Of a DNA stretch of 8,460 nucleotides, positions 1-7,927 are shown one piece after another (position 1 is the first letter of the stretch; each line of letters begins with the position of its first letter). The notes below the pieces were generated by a model that worked only from the letters and a program-made list of their open reading frames with translations, was not told where the DNA came from and made no database searches. Where the stretch lies: NCBI GenBank assembly GCA_936943465.1, contig CAKZJN010000318.1, forward strand, positions 1 through 8,460. The letters run 5' to 3'. The stretch comes from an uncultured Rhodoferax sp. (GTDB lineage Bacteria > Pseudomonadota > Gammaproteobacteria > Burkholderiales > Burkholderiaceae_C). The position numbers and the translations under genes are program-made.

Positions 1-480
1 CAAACCAACGTGCTGGCGTTGAATGCCGCCATTCAGGCCGCCTCAGCCGGTGAAGCCGGCCGAGGCTTCTCGGTGGTGGCGGAAGAAGTGCAGCGCCTGG
101 CGGAGCGTTCTGCCGATGCCACGCGCCAGATCGCGGCGCTGGTGAAGGCGATTCAAACCGACACGCAGGACGCCATTGGCGCTATGGAACGCTCGACCCA
201 GGGCGTGGTCGAAGGGGCCAAGCTGTCGGACAACGCCGGTACGGCGCTCAACGAGATCGACCGGGTGTCGCGCCGTGTGGCCGAGCTGATTGAGCAGATC
301 TCGAACGCCGCTTCGCGCGAAGCCGGGCTGGCCAATGAAGTGGCCGAAAACATCCAGCACATTTTTGCGGTGACCGAGCAAACCGGTGAGGGCACCCGGG
401 TGACGGCCGGGCAGGTGCGCGAACTGTCGCGCATGGCCGACGAACTGCGCCAGTCGGTGCAGCGGTTCAAGATCGCTTGA
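1..480 (+). CDS. pilJ: PilJ-type methyl-accepting chemotaxis protein, C-terminal 159 residues (5' end outside window)
   Basis: This is the cytoplasmic signalling end of a chemoreceptor; the sensor and membrane parts lie upstream of the window. Reading from base 1, the first residues QTNVLALNAAIQAASAGEAG followed by RGFSVVAEEVQRLAERSA are the highly conserved MCP hairpin tip that contacts CheA and CheW-type partners. The remainder is a heptad-rich coiled coil returning toward the membrane, and the protein ends in QRFKIA. No CheR-docking pentapeptide of the NWETF kind is present. The TGA stop is at 478-480. The assignment to PilJ, rather than a general MCP, rests on the directly following chpA-type kinase gene and on tail wording (for example NIQHIFAVTEQTGEGTR) that I recognise from PilJ proteins. 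In the Pil-Chp pathway PilJ would pass surface or pilus signals to ChpA. MCP family is near certain; the PilJ identity is strong. Confidence 0.93.
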   Translation, partial: QTNVLALNAAIQAASAGEAGRGFSVVAEEVQRLAERSADATRQIAALVKAIQTDTQDAIGAMERSTQGVVEGAKLSDNAGTALNEIDRVSRRVAELIEQISNAASREAGLANEVAENIQHIFAVTEQTGEGTRVTAGQVRELSRMADELRQSVQRFKIA

Positions 481-494
481 TGCATGGAACCGGC

Positions 495-499
495 AAAGG
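495..499 (+). promoter_or_regulatory. Probable ribosome binding site AAAGG for chpA, favouring the ATG at 508
   Basis: AAAGG at 495-499 lies 8 bases before the ATG at 508-510, a normal Shine-Dalgarno distance. The other in-frame ATG, at 484, lies only 3 bases after the pilJ stop and has no purine-rich site ahead of it (its upstream bases read AAGATCGCTTGATGC). The 508 start is therefore preferred. The 484 start would add eight residues and could be used through re-initiation after pilJ translation ends. Confidence 0.5.
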
Positions 500-507
500 C
501 ACTCAAC

Positions 508-3500
508 ATGGCATCCACCCCCCTCGCTGGCGCAGAGAACGATCCGGCCCTCAATGACCTGGGGCCATTGGCCTGGGTGCTGGACGAACTGCGCAAGTCG
601 CTGGATGGCGCCACCAAGGCCATGAACCGCTTTGTGCGCGACGCCGAACTGGCGCGCGGGTCCGAGCTGAGTGAACTCGACAGCAGCCACTTGCGTGTGG
701 CGCGTCAGCAATTGCACCAGGCGGTGGGTGCGCTGGAAATGGTCGGTATGCCGGCACCCGCCAAGGTTTTGCACGCCATGGAGTCGGCTGTACAAAAGTA
801 TGTGCAACGGCCCGAGCAGTGCAGCGATGAAGCGGCCTTGTGCATCGAGCGCGCCAGCTTTGCGTTGACCGAATACCTGGAAGGCGTGCTCAAAGGCAAG
901 AAAGCGTCCAGCGTGGCCCTGTTCCCGCAGTACCGCGCGGTGCAGGAGTTGGTGGCCGCAGAGCGCATTCATCCGGCCGATTTGTGGTCGGTCGACTGGC
1001 GCTGGTTGCCGATCACGCTGGAAGCCAGCTCCCGCCCCTTGCCTTACGCACCCGAAGTGCGCGCGCTGCTGGACCAGGCGGTTTTGAGAATTGTGAAAAC
1101 CGGCGATCCGAAAGCCGCAGGCAAATTGGCGCAGGTTTGCATGGCGCTGAGTTCGGGGCAGCAGGCGCTGGAGTCGCGCAGCTTCTGGGCGATTGCGGCC
1201 GCTTACTTTGAGGCCATCAGCCTCTCTTTGCTGCCCAGTGACATTTACACCAAGCGCACTGCCTCGCGCATCCTGCAGCAATATGCCGCCCTGGCCAAGG
1301 GGGACGCCAGCCCGTCCGAACGGCTTGCGCAGGACCTGGTTTTCTTCTGTTCGCAGGCCGCGTCGCAGCCAGCGCAGCATGCGCCGGCGTTGTCGGCCGT
1401 CAGAGCCGCCTACGGTCTTGCTGACAGCACACCGGTGGACTACGAACTCGTGCAGTTCGGCCGTTTTGATCCGGCCCAACTGGCGCAGGCGCGCAAACGC
1501 ATCGCATCGGCCGCAGAAACCTGGGCCGCTCTGGCGGGCGGGGATACCGGTCGCCTGAATCTGGCGCGTGACCAATTTGGCGCGGTCTCCGAGTCCATTC
1601 TGAAACTGCATCCGCACAGCAGCGCCTTGCCGCAAGCCCTGACCGCCGTGATGGACGCGGTGGCGCGCACGGGTGCTGCGCCTGCGCCCGCGCTGGCCAT
1701 GGAGGTGGCCACCGCAGTGCTGTACCTGGAGGCCGCCTACGACGACCTGGACCCCACCGATGACCAGATGGTGGAGCGCGGTCAGCGCCTGGCGCAGCGG
1801 CTGCAAAAGGTGCGTGAAGGGGGCGAGTCCGAGCCGCTGGAAGGCTGGATGGAGGAGCTCTATCGCCGCGTGAGCGATCGCCAGACCATGGGCAGTGTGG
1901 TCGATGAGTTGCGTTCGGCGCTGGGTGATGTGGAAGTGTCGCTGGATCGCTTTTTCCGCAATCCGGGCGACATGACGCCGCTGCGCGAAGTGCCGAGCCG
2001 TTTGGCGCAAATGCGTGGCGTTTTTTCCGTGCTGGGTCTGGATCAGCCTGCCGTGGCGGCATTGCGCATGCGCGCCAGCGTGGACCGCCTGTTGGCCGGC
2101 GAGATCGATTTGGAACAGGCACGCACCGGCTTGTTTGAGAAGTTGGGTAACAGCCTGGGTGCCCTGGGCTTGCTGATCGACATGCTGAGCTATCAGCGGG
2201 CCATGGCCAAGAAGCTGTTTGCCTACGACGAAGAAGCGGGCGAATTCAAACCGCTGATGGGACGCGAGCGCAGTCTGGTGCCCGAAGTGGATGTGGCTGC
2301 GGTGGAAGCCAGCGCGGCAGCGCAGGCGGTGGCCGAACCGGTCGCCTTGGATGCGCCCGATTCCGTTGTGCCCGCCAGCCCGGATGTTTACGAGAGAACC
2401 GTGGTGATGGCGCCCTCGACGGACGCCCCACCGCCGGCGCTTGCCGATGCGGTGGCCGCACCCGTCGACGACGATGATGATGCCGAGCTGCAAGACATCT
2501 TTCTGGAAGAGGCCCGCGATGTCGTCGGGACCGGACTGTCTGCTTTGGTGCAACTGCAGGAAGATCCCGCCAACCTGGCCGAGCAGACCACGTTGCGCCG
2601 CGCTTTCCACACGCTCAAGGGCAGCTCGCGCATGGTCGGACTGACCGACTTTGGCGAAGCCGCCTGGTCGTTTGAGCAATTGATGAATGCCTGGCTGGCC
2701 GAGCAAAAGCCCGCCAGCGAGGACCTGATCAACCTGGCCTACAGCGGCATGGCGGCGCTGGGGCGTTGGGTGGAAGATATTGCTGGTGGCAATGCGACGC
2801 AGTGGAGCGCATTGCCGTTCCGCAAGTCTTCGGACGCACTGCGGTTGGAAGGTGTGCTGCATCCTTTGCAGGAACCGCATACCGCGTTGACCGAAGGTTT
2901 TGGCGAACGCGAGGGCGGACCCACCCTGGAGTTTGCCCCGACCTTTATGGTCGAAACCGACGAAGGGGAAGCTGCGGCGGTGCCCGAGCCAGAGTCTGCA
3001 GTCGAACCACTGGTCGATCTGCCTGACTTTGCTGCAACCATGGTTTCAGACATGGCACCGTTGGCGCGTGAGCCGGAGTCACCCACCGCGCCGGAACCCG
3101 AACCCGACTTGCTCCCCATGGCGGCCCAAGATCCGCTTGCCGAGCCGTTCGCCATCGACTTTGCGGCCACTATGGCCTACGACAGCACGCCGGTGGCATC
3201 GGCGCCGCCGGCCGACGCAGCCGCCCCGGACGGGGTCGATCTGGGTGAGTTTGACTTTGGCAGTGCGGATGAGCTTTCCAGCGAAGAGGGGCCCGAAACG
3301 CTCATCGTGCCGCCCGTAGAACTGGACTTTGGGACAGACCCGCTGCAACCGGAGCACGAAGAGCCGCTGGCGGCTTTCGAAGCGCCCCTTTCGGAACCCG
3401 AAGAGCCGATGCCGGTCGCCGAAGAGCCTGCGCTGGTAGCCGAAGTGCCGCTTGCCGAACCGGAGGTGGTTGCTGCGCCGGTTGAAGAAGAGGCCGATGC

Positions 3501-6441
3501 CGCAGCCGATGAGCAAATCAAGGTGATTGGTGATTTGCGTCTGGGTATTCCGCTGTACAACGTGTACCTGAACGAGGCCGATGAATGGTCCCGTCGCCTG
3601 ATTACTGAACTGGCGGAGTGGTCGTTGGAATTGCACCGCCCGGTTCCTGGCGATGCGGTGGCGCTTGCCCATTCGTTGGCCGGCAGTTCAGGCACCGTGG
3701 GCTTCACCGCCCTGTCAGAAGTGGCCCGCACGCTGGAACATGCGCTGGAGCATGTCAAGCTGCACGGCCAGGCCAACGCTTTCTTTGCGCAAACTTTCAG
3801 CGATGCTGCTGAGGACATTCGCCGGCTGCTGCACCAGTTTGCCGCCGGTTTCCTGAAGACGGCCGATGGCGCGGTGCTGCAGGCGCTGAAGGACATTCTG
3901 GCTACCGAATTTCCAGAAGTGGCTGGCGATGAACTGCCGGAAACGCTGGAAGATTTCGATTCGCGCCACGGCGTCGACACGCTGGCTGCGGAGCCCGAGC
4001 CCGAGCCCGAAGTCGCGGTGATTGCAGAGGCACCGCGCGCCGCATTGGCAGCCCCTTCCGAGCCGTCTATCGACGCGGTGGACCATCTGGATGCCGACCT
4101 GTTCCCGATCTTTCAGGAAGAAGCGCAGGAGTTGATGCCCGCGCTGGGCACCGCGTTGCGCCAGTGGGTGGCACGGCCCGACAACCTGGGCGCGCGCTCA
4201 GAGGCCTTGCGTGTCTTGCACACCCTCAAGGGCAGTGCCCGTTTGGCGGGCGCCATGCGCCTGGGCGAGATGGCGCACCGCATGGAGTCCGGCATCGAAA
4301 AGCTGGGCTCCGAAGACCTGGCAGTGGATCAGCTAGAACCCCTGCTGTCGCGACTCGACGATCTGCAGAACGCGCTCGACGCGCTGGATCGCGCGCCGCG
4401 TGAAGACATTGCGCTGGCAAGTGGCCCCGATTCGACCTTGGGCCCAGCCACACTCCAACCCGAGGAAAGCCAGCCGGCGGAGCCGACGGCGGAAGTGCCG
4501 ACGCCCTCAGAAACGGTTGCCACACCCCCCGCAGTGCCGGTAGCGCCCCCGCTAGAGACTGTGACCCGCGCCGCTTCGCGCGGCCCCTCGGTCCAGACGG
4601 TTCGCGTGCGGGCCGTGCTGCTGGACCGGCTGGTCAATCAGGCCGGCGAGGTCATGATCAGTCGCTCGCGCCTGGACAACCGCATCGTGCAAATGCGCAC
4701 CGCGCTGGCCGAGCTCACCGGCAATCTGGACCGTCTGCGCGCCCAGTTGCGCGACGTGGAGTTGCAGGCCGAGTCGCAGATGCAGTCGCGCATGGCCCAG
4801 ACCCGCGAAGACGGCCATGCGTTTGACCCGCTGGAGTTTGACCGCTTTACCCGCGTGCAGGAACTGACCCGCATGATGGCCGAATCGGTCAACGACGTGG
4901 CTACCGTGCAGCGCAATATGCAGCGTGCGGTGGAGAGCGCCGAAGATGAACTGGTGGCCCAAGGGCGCCAGGCGCGCGAGTTGCAGCGCGATGTGCTGCG
5001 TACCCGCATGGTCGAGTTTGAAAGCATTGCCGAACGCCTTTACGGCGTGGTGCGCCAGTCGGCCAAAGAGACCGGCAAGCAGGTCAAGCTCGAAATCGTC
5101 GGCGGCAACATTGAAATGGACCGGGGTGTGTTGGACCGCATGACACCGGCCTTCGAGCACATTTTGCGCAACGCCGTGGCGCACGGCATTGAAAGTGCCG
5201 AAGTCCGCCACCTGGCCGACAAGCCGCCGGTGGGCCAGATTCAGGTCACCGTGCACCAGGAAAGCAACGACGTCACCGTGGCGTTTAGCGACGACGGCGG
5301 TGGTCTGCACCTCGACAAGATCCGCGAAAAGGCGATTGCCGCCAAGTTGGTGGAGCCGGGTGCCGAACTCACGTCCGACGCCGCTGCCAAGTTGCTGTTC
5401 ACGCCCGGTTTCACGACCGCCACCCAAGTCACCGAGCTGTCGGGACGGGGCATCGGCATGGACGTGGTGCTGACCGAACTCAACGGCCTGGGTGGTCGTG
5501 TGGACACGCGCACCGAAGCCGGCAAGGGCACGACCTTCTCGTTGGTGCTGCCGCTCACCACAGCGGTGACGCAGGTGGTGCTGCTGCGCATGGGCGAGTT
5601 CCAGATCGGCGTGCCCGCCAACCTGATGGAAACTGTGCTGCGCGTGTCGCAGGCCGATGTGGATGCGGCCTACGAGCGCCATGCCTTCCAATGGAACGGG
5701 CACGACATGGGCTTTTTCTGGGCCGGTGCCTTGCTGCAGGTGTCGGGTCGCAGCAGCGAACCCCCTGCGCGCAACCAGCCGGTGGCGGTGTTCCGCAGTG
5801 CGGGTCAGCGCCTGGCCTTGCATGTGGACGAAGTACTGGGCAACCGCGAAGTGGTGGTCAAAAACCTCGGGCCGCAACTGGCGCACATGCCGGGTCTGTC
5901 CGGCATGTCGGTGCTGGCCTCGGGTGCGGTGGTGCTGATTTACAACCCGGTGGCGCTCGCCACGGTGTATGGCGATCAGGCCCGCGCCCTGTCGACTGCA
6001 GTGGTTGCGACGCCCGAAGGTGGCAGTGCCGTGCCAGCCCTGGCCCCGAGTGGAGCCGTGCAGGCACCGCTGGTGCTGGTGGTGGACGACTCGATTACTG
6101 TGCGCCGCGTCACACAGCGTTTGCTCAAGCGCGAAGGCTACCGCGTCACCACGGCCAATGATGGCTTGCATGCGTTGGAAGTGCTGCGCAATGAAAAGCC
6201 AGCGGTGGTGCTGTCCGACATTGAAATGCCGCGCATGGACGGCTTTGAGCTGGTGCGCAACATCCGCTCCAGTGGCGCGTTGCGCGACCTGCCGGTGATC
6301 ATGATCACCTCGCGCATCGCACAGAAACACCGCGACCACGCCGCCGAACTGGGCGTGAACCACTATCTGGGCAAGCCGTACTCCGAAGATGAGTTGCTGT
6401 CGCTGGTACGCGCCTATTGCGCAGAGGCGACCGAGGCCTGA
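508..6441 (+). CDS. chpA: ChpA/PilL-type CheA hybrid histidine kinase with multiple Hpt-like modules and a receiver domain (type IV pilus chemosensory kinase)
   Basis: This cytoplasmic kinase of the Pil-Chp pathway would autophosphorylate in response to PilJ and pass phosphate to PilG/PilH-type regulators of pilus motors. Domains, numbered from the 508 start (1977 aa): Hpt-like module about 19-100 with H70; family N-terminal helical region about 100-450; degenerate Hpt-like module about 456-560 with Ala500 in the His position; canonical Hpt with FHTLKGSS (H701); Hpt with AHSLAGSS (H1055); Hpt with LHTLKGSA (H1238). The CheA core starts near 1362, with N-box HILRNAVAHGIE (N1555), DDGGG (1595-1599) and GRGIGMD (1646-1652). 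A CheW-like domain spans about 1685-1820. The receiver spans about 1856-1972 with D1860/D1861, phospho-acceptor D1904, T1934 and K1956, all intact. Pro/Glu/Ala-rich linkers separate the Hpt modules. P. aeruginosa ChpA is longer (about 2470 aa, more Hpt domains). It forms an operon with pilJ. Confidence 0.95.
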   Translation: MASTPLAGAENDPALNDLGPLAWVLDELRKSLDGATKAMNRFVRDAELARGSELSELDSSHLRVARQQLHQAVGALEMVGMPAPAKVLHAMESAVQKYVQRPEQCSDEAALCIERASFALTEYLEGVLKGKKASSVALFPQYRAVQELVAAERIHPADLWSVDWRWLPITLEASSRPLPYAPEVRALLDQAVLRIVKTGDPKAAGKLAQVCMALSSGQQALESRSFWAIAAAYFEAISLSLLPSDIYTKRTASRILQQYAALAKGDASPSERLAQDLVFFCSQAASQPAQHAPALSAVRAAYGLADSTPVDYELVQFGRFDPAQLAQARKRIASAAETWAALAGGDTGRLNLARDQFGAVSESILKLHPHSSALPQALTAVMDAVARTGAAPAPALAMEVATAVLYLEAAYDDLDPTDDQMVERGQRLAQRLQKVREGGESEPLEGWMEELYRRVSDRQTMGSVVDELRSALGDVEVSLDRFFRNPGDMTPLREVPSRLAQMRGVFSVLGLDQPAVAALRMRASVDRLLAGEIDLEQARTGLFEKLGNSLGALGLLIDMLSYQRAMAKKLFAYDEEAGEFKPLMGRERSLVPEVDVAAVEASAAAQAVAEPVALDAPDSVVPASPDVYERTVVMAPSTDAPPPALADAVAAPVDDDDDAELQDIFLEEARDVVGTGLSALVQLQEDPANLAEQTTLRRAFHTLKGSSRMVGLTDFGEAAWSFEQLMNAWLAEQKPASEDLINLAYSGMAALGRWVEDIAGGNATQWSALPFRKSSDALRLEGVLHPLQEPHTALTEGFGEREGGPTLEFAPTFMVETDEGEAAAVPEPESAVEPLVDLPDFAATMVSDMAPLAREPESPTAPEPEPDLLPMAAQDPLAEPFAIDFAATMAYDSTPVASAPPADAAAPDGVDLGEFDFGSADELSSEEGPETLIVPPVELDFGTDPLQPEHEEPLAAFEAPLSEPEEPMPVAEEPALVAEVPLAEPEVVAAPVEEEADAAADEQIKVIGDLRLGIPLYNVYLNEADEWSRRLITELAEWSLELHRPVPGDAVALAHSLAGSSGTVGFTALSEVARTLEHALEHVKLHGQANAFFAQTFSDAAEDIRRLLHQFAAGFLKTADGAVLQALKDILATEFPEVAGDELPETLEDFDSRHGVDTLAAEPEPEPEVAVIAEAPRAALAAPSEPSIDAVDHLDADLFPIFQEEAQELMPALGTALRQWVARPDNLGARSEALRVLHTLKGSARLAGAMRLGEMAHRMESGIEKLGSEDLAVDQLEPLLSRLDDLQNALDALDRAPREDIALASGPDSTLGPATLQPEESQPAEPTAEVPTPSETVATPPAVPVAPPLETVTRAASRGPSVQTVRVRAVLLDRLVNQAGEVMISRSRLDNRIVQMRTALAELTGNLDRLRAQLRDVELQAESQMQSRMAQTREDGHAFDPLEFDRFTRVQELTRMMAESVNDVATVQRNMQRAVESAEDELVAQGRQARELQRDVLRTRMVEFESIAERLYGVVRQSAKETGKQVKLEIVGGNIEMDRGVLDRMTPAFEHILRNAVAHGIESAEVRHLADKPPVGQIQVTVHQESNDVTVAFSDDGGGLHLDKIREKAIAAKLVEPGAELTSDAAAKLLFTPGFTTATQVTELSGRGIGMDVVLTELNGLGGRVDTRTEAGKGTTFSLVLPLTTAVTQVVLLRMGEFQIGVPANLMETVLRVSQADVDAAYERHAFQWNGHDMGFFWAGALLQVSGRSSEPPARNQPVAVFRSAGQRLALHVDEVLGNREVVVKNLGPQLAHMPGLSGMSVLASGAVVLIYNPVALATVYGDQARALSTAVVATPEGGSAVPALAPSGAVQAPLVLVVDDSITVRRVTQRLLKREGYRVTTANDGLHALEVLRNEKPAVVLSDIEMPRMDGFELVRNIRSSGALRDLPVIMITSRIAQKHRDHAAELGVNHYLGKPYSEDELLSLVRAYCAEATEA
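2392..3333 (+). repeat. Recurring short Thr-centred and acidic motifs in the disordered linkers of ChpA
   Basis: The segments flanking the first canonical Hpt domain are rich in Pro, Glu and Ala and look disordered. They carry repeated short motifs: ERTVVMAP (2392-2415), TFMVETD (2941-2961), DFAATMVSD (3025-3051), DFAATMAYD (3157-3183) and PETLIVPP (3292-3315). A second pair is EFDFGSADEL (3247-3276) and ELDFGTDPL (3319-3345). The DFAATM pair is identical over six residues, while its codons differ (GCTGCAACC against GCGGCCACT). That suggests retention of the peptide rather than a recent DNA duplication. Function is unknown; docking sites are an inference. Confidence 0.5.
3991..4009 (+). repeat. 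In-frame GAGCCC hexamer microsatellite (EPEPEPE) in a ChpA linker
   Basis: GAGCCC is repeated three times and followed by GA, encoding alternating Glu-Pro in the linker before the Hpt module carrying H1238. Copy-number slippage would change the linker by two residues per unit without shifting the frame. Confidence 0.7.
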
Positions 6442-6449
6442 GCGGCCTC
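6433..6449. terminator. Short inverted repeat at the convergent chpA/phr junction, possible weak bidirectional terminator
   Basis: GAGGCC (6433-6438) and GGCCTC (6444-6449) form a perfect 6-bp stem with a 5-base loop TGAGC. The loop contains the chpA stop codon, and the right arm touches the photolyase stop codon (6449-6451). An alternative perfect 6-bp stem pairs AGAGGC (6423-6428) with GCCTCT (6445-6450) and would compete for the same right arm. No run of T follows on either strand, so a classical intrinsic terminator is not shown. Position between two stops only 7 bases apart is the main argument. Confidence 0.3.
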
Positions 6450-7918
6450 TAGTCCGCCCGCTTCACCACCCCATACCGCAGCAGCGTCTTCGCGCGCGCT
6501 GCGGCGTGGTCGACGATGGGCTGCGGGTAGTCCCGGCCTAGCGTGACGCCTGCCGCTTGCAACTCCAGCGGTTTGGCCAGCCACGGGGCGTGGATGGCCT
6601 TGCTGCCAAGGGCTTTGAGAGCGGGGACATAACGCTTGATGAACTTACCCTCCGCATCGAACTTTTCACTTTGGCTGGTGGGGTTAAAGATGCGGAAGTA
6701 GGGCTGGGCATCGCATCCGCTGGAACTCACCCACTGCCAGCCGCCGTTGTTGGCCGAGAGGTCGAAGTCGTTGAGCTTTTCCGCAAAGTAGCGCTCGCCC
6801 CAGCGCCAGTCGATTCCCAGGTGTTTCACCAGAAAGCTGCCCGCCACCATGCGCAGGCGGTTGTGCATGTAACCGGTCTGGTTGAGTTGCGCCATCGCGG
6901 CATCCACCAGCGGGTAGCCGGTGCGACCTTCGCACCAGGCGGCAAAAAGGGTCTGGGCGCGGTCGCCGTCTTCCCAGCTTATGGCGTCGTATTCGGGCTT
7001 GAACGCACCGCTGGCGACCTGCGGGAAGTTGGCCAGAATCTGCACGTAAAAGTCGCGCCACACCAGCTCGGACAGCCAGGTTTGCGCCCCGGCGCTGCCC
7101 TTCGCCACGCGGCGCCTTGCGTGGTTGACCAACTGCCGGATCGAGACCGTGCCAAAGCGCAGGTGCACGCCGAGGTAGCTCGGCCCCTTGACGGCGGGGA
7201 AATTGCGCGTTTCGTCGTAGCGGTCGATGCGCTCCAGAAAATCCTGCAGCAGGCGGGAGCCACCCGACTCGCCGGTGGGGATCGCCAGTGTGGACAGGTT
7301 GGTCGGCTCAAAGCCCAGTTCAGCCAGCGTCGGAACCTCATTGGCATAGGCCTCCGGCCGGGTGGCCAGCGCTTTGCAGGGGCGGGCCAGCAGCTGCTCG
7401 GCGGGCGGAGTCTCCGCAAGCTTGGCCGACCAGGCACGCAGATACGGCGTGAACACGCCATAGGGCTTGCCGGCCTGGGTGAGCACCTCGCGTTCCTCAA
7501 AGACAACGTGGTCTTTCACCTGCGCAAGCTGAATGCCCTGCGCCAGCAACGCGCGGCGCACGGCGCTATCGCGGGCCAGTGCTTGCGGCTCGTAGTCTTT
7601 GGCGGCAAAAACCGCCTGGGCCTTGAGCGTGTTGGCCAGTGCTGGAATGGCTTGTTCAGCCACGCCATGCACCACGATCAGGCCCGCTCCGGGCTGGCCA
7701 GCGGCCTCACGCAGGGTGGTGTCCAGTTCCACCAGCGATTCGCGGATAAATTCCACCCGTCGGTCCTGGCGCGGCAGGCTATTCAGGATATGCGTGTCGA
7801 ACACAAACACGCAATGCACCTGGGCACATTGGCGCAGCGCCAGCGCCAGCGCGGGGTTGTCGTGCAGGCGCAAATCGCGCCGCAGCCAGACCAGACCAGT
7901 GGAAAAAGGGGTTTGCAT
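6449..7918 (-). CDS. phrB: Deoxyribodipyrimidine photolyase, class I cyclobutane pyrimidine dimer type
   Basis: This flavoprotein uses near-UV or blue light to split cyclobutane pyrimidine dimers in DNA. The 489-residue product matches the usual length of about 470-490. The N-terminal antenna domain opens with LVWLRRDLRLHDNPAL (residues 9-24). The C-terminal FAD domain carries TGYPLVDAAM (from 333), MHNRLRM, IDWRWGERYF, NNGGWQW (390-396) and YFRIFNP. Candidates for the Trp electron-transfer chain, by alignment to E. coli PhrB from memory, are W315, W371 and W394 or W396. All are present, so the enzyme looks functional. The ATG at 7918 is chosen because it places the conserved LVWLRRDLR motif near the N-terminus as in E. 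coli; an upstream GTG at 7978 would read through the start of yqgE. No clear Shine-Dalgarno is visible. The antenna pigment cannot be decided. The gene converges on chpA and diverges from yqgE. A cryptochrome-like role is less likely. Confidence 0.95.
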   Translation of the reverse strand: MQTPFSTGLVWLRRDLRLHDNPALALALRQCAQVHCVFVFDTHILNSLPRQDRRVEFIRESLVELDTTLREAAGQPGAGLIVVHGVAEQAIPALANTLKAQAVFAAKDYEPQALARDSAVRRALLAQGIQLAQVKDHVVFEEREVLTQAGKPYGVFTPYLRAWSAKLAETPPAEQLLARPCKALATRPEAYANEVPTLAELGFEPTNLSTLAIPTGESGGSRLLQDFLERIDRYDETRNFPAVKGPSYLGVHLRFGTVSIRQLVNHARRRVAKGSAGAQTWLSELVWRDFYVQILANFPQVASGAFKPEYDAISWEDGDRAQTLFAAWCEGRTGYPLVDAAMAQLNQTGYMHNRLRMVAGSFLVKHLGIDWRWGERYFAEKLNDFDLSANNGGWQWVSSSGCDAQPYFRIFNPTSQSEKFDAEGKFIKRYVPALKALGSKAIHAPWLAKPLELQAAGVTLGRDYPQPIVDHAAARAKTLLRYGVVKRAD

Positions 7919-7927
7919 GCGAGCCGC

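Noticed and set aside
43..2880. A 945-codon open frame on the minus strand across the pilJ/chpA junction
   Set aside because: It lies antisense to two clearly real genes, its product is His/Gln/Arg-rich low-quality sequence with no recognisable domain, and long antisense frames are common in GC-rich genes with strong third-position bias.
3730..3754. Direct repeat GCTGGAACATG / GCTGGAGCATG
   Set aside because: It encodes LEHALEH in a helix of the Hpt module; the heptad-like pattern of the protein explains it.
6075..6082. GCTGGTGG, identical to the E. coli Chi octamer (also at 2782-2789)
   Set aside because: Both copies fall in ordinary Leu/Val or Ala/Gly codon runs of a GC-rich gene, and the Chi sequence of this organism is unknown.
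4552..6363. A 603-codon open frame on the minus strand under the ChpA catalytic and receiver regions
   Set aside because: It mirrors the conserved CheA/CheW/receiver coding sequence, is rich in His and Gln, and shows no family motif.
6449..7918. A light-sensing link between the photolyase and the pilus chemosensory genes (phototaxis)
   Set aside because: The photolyase is convergent to chpA and so not in the same operon, it has ordinary repair-enzyme motifs, and nothing in the sequence joins it to the pathway.
7915..7920. Palindrome GCATGC over the phr start codon
   Set aside because: A six-base palindrome is expected by chance and has no flanking symmetry that would suggest an operator.
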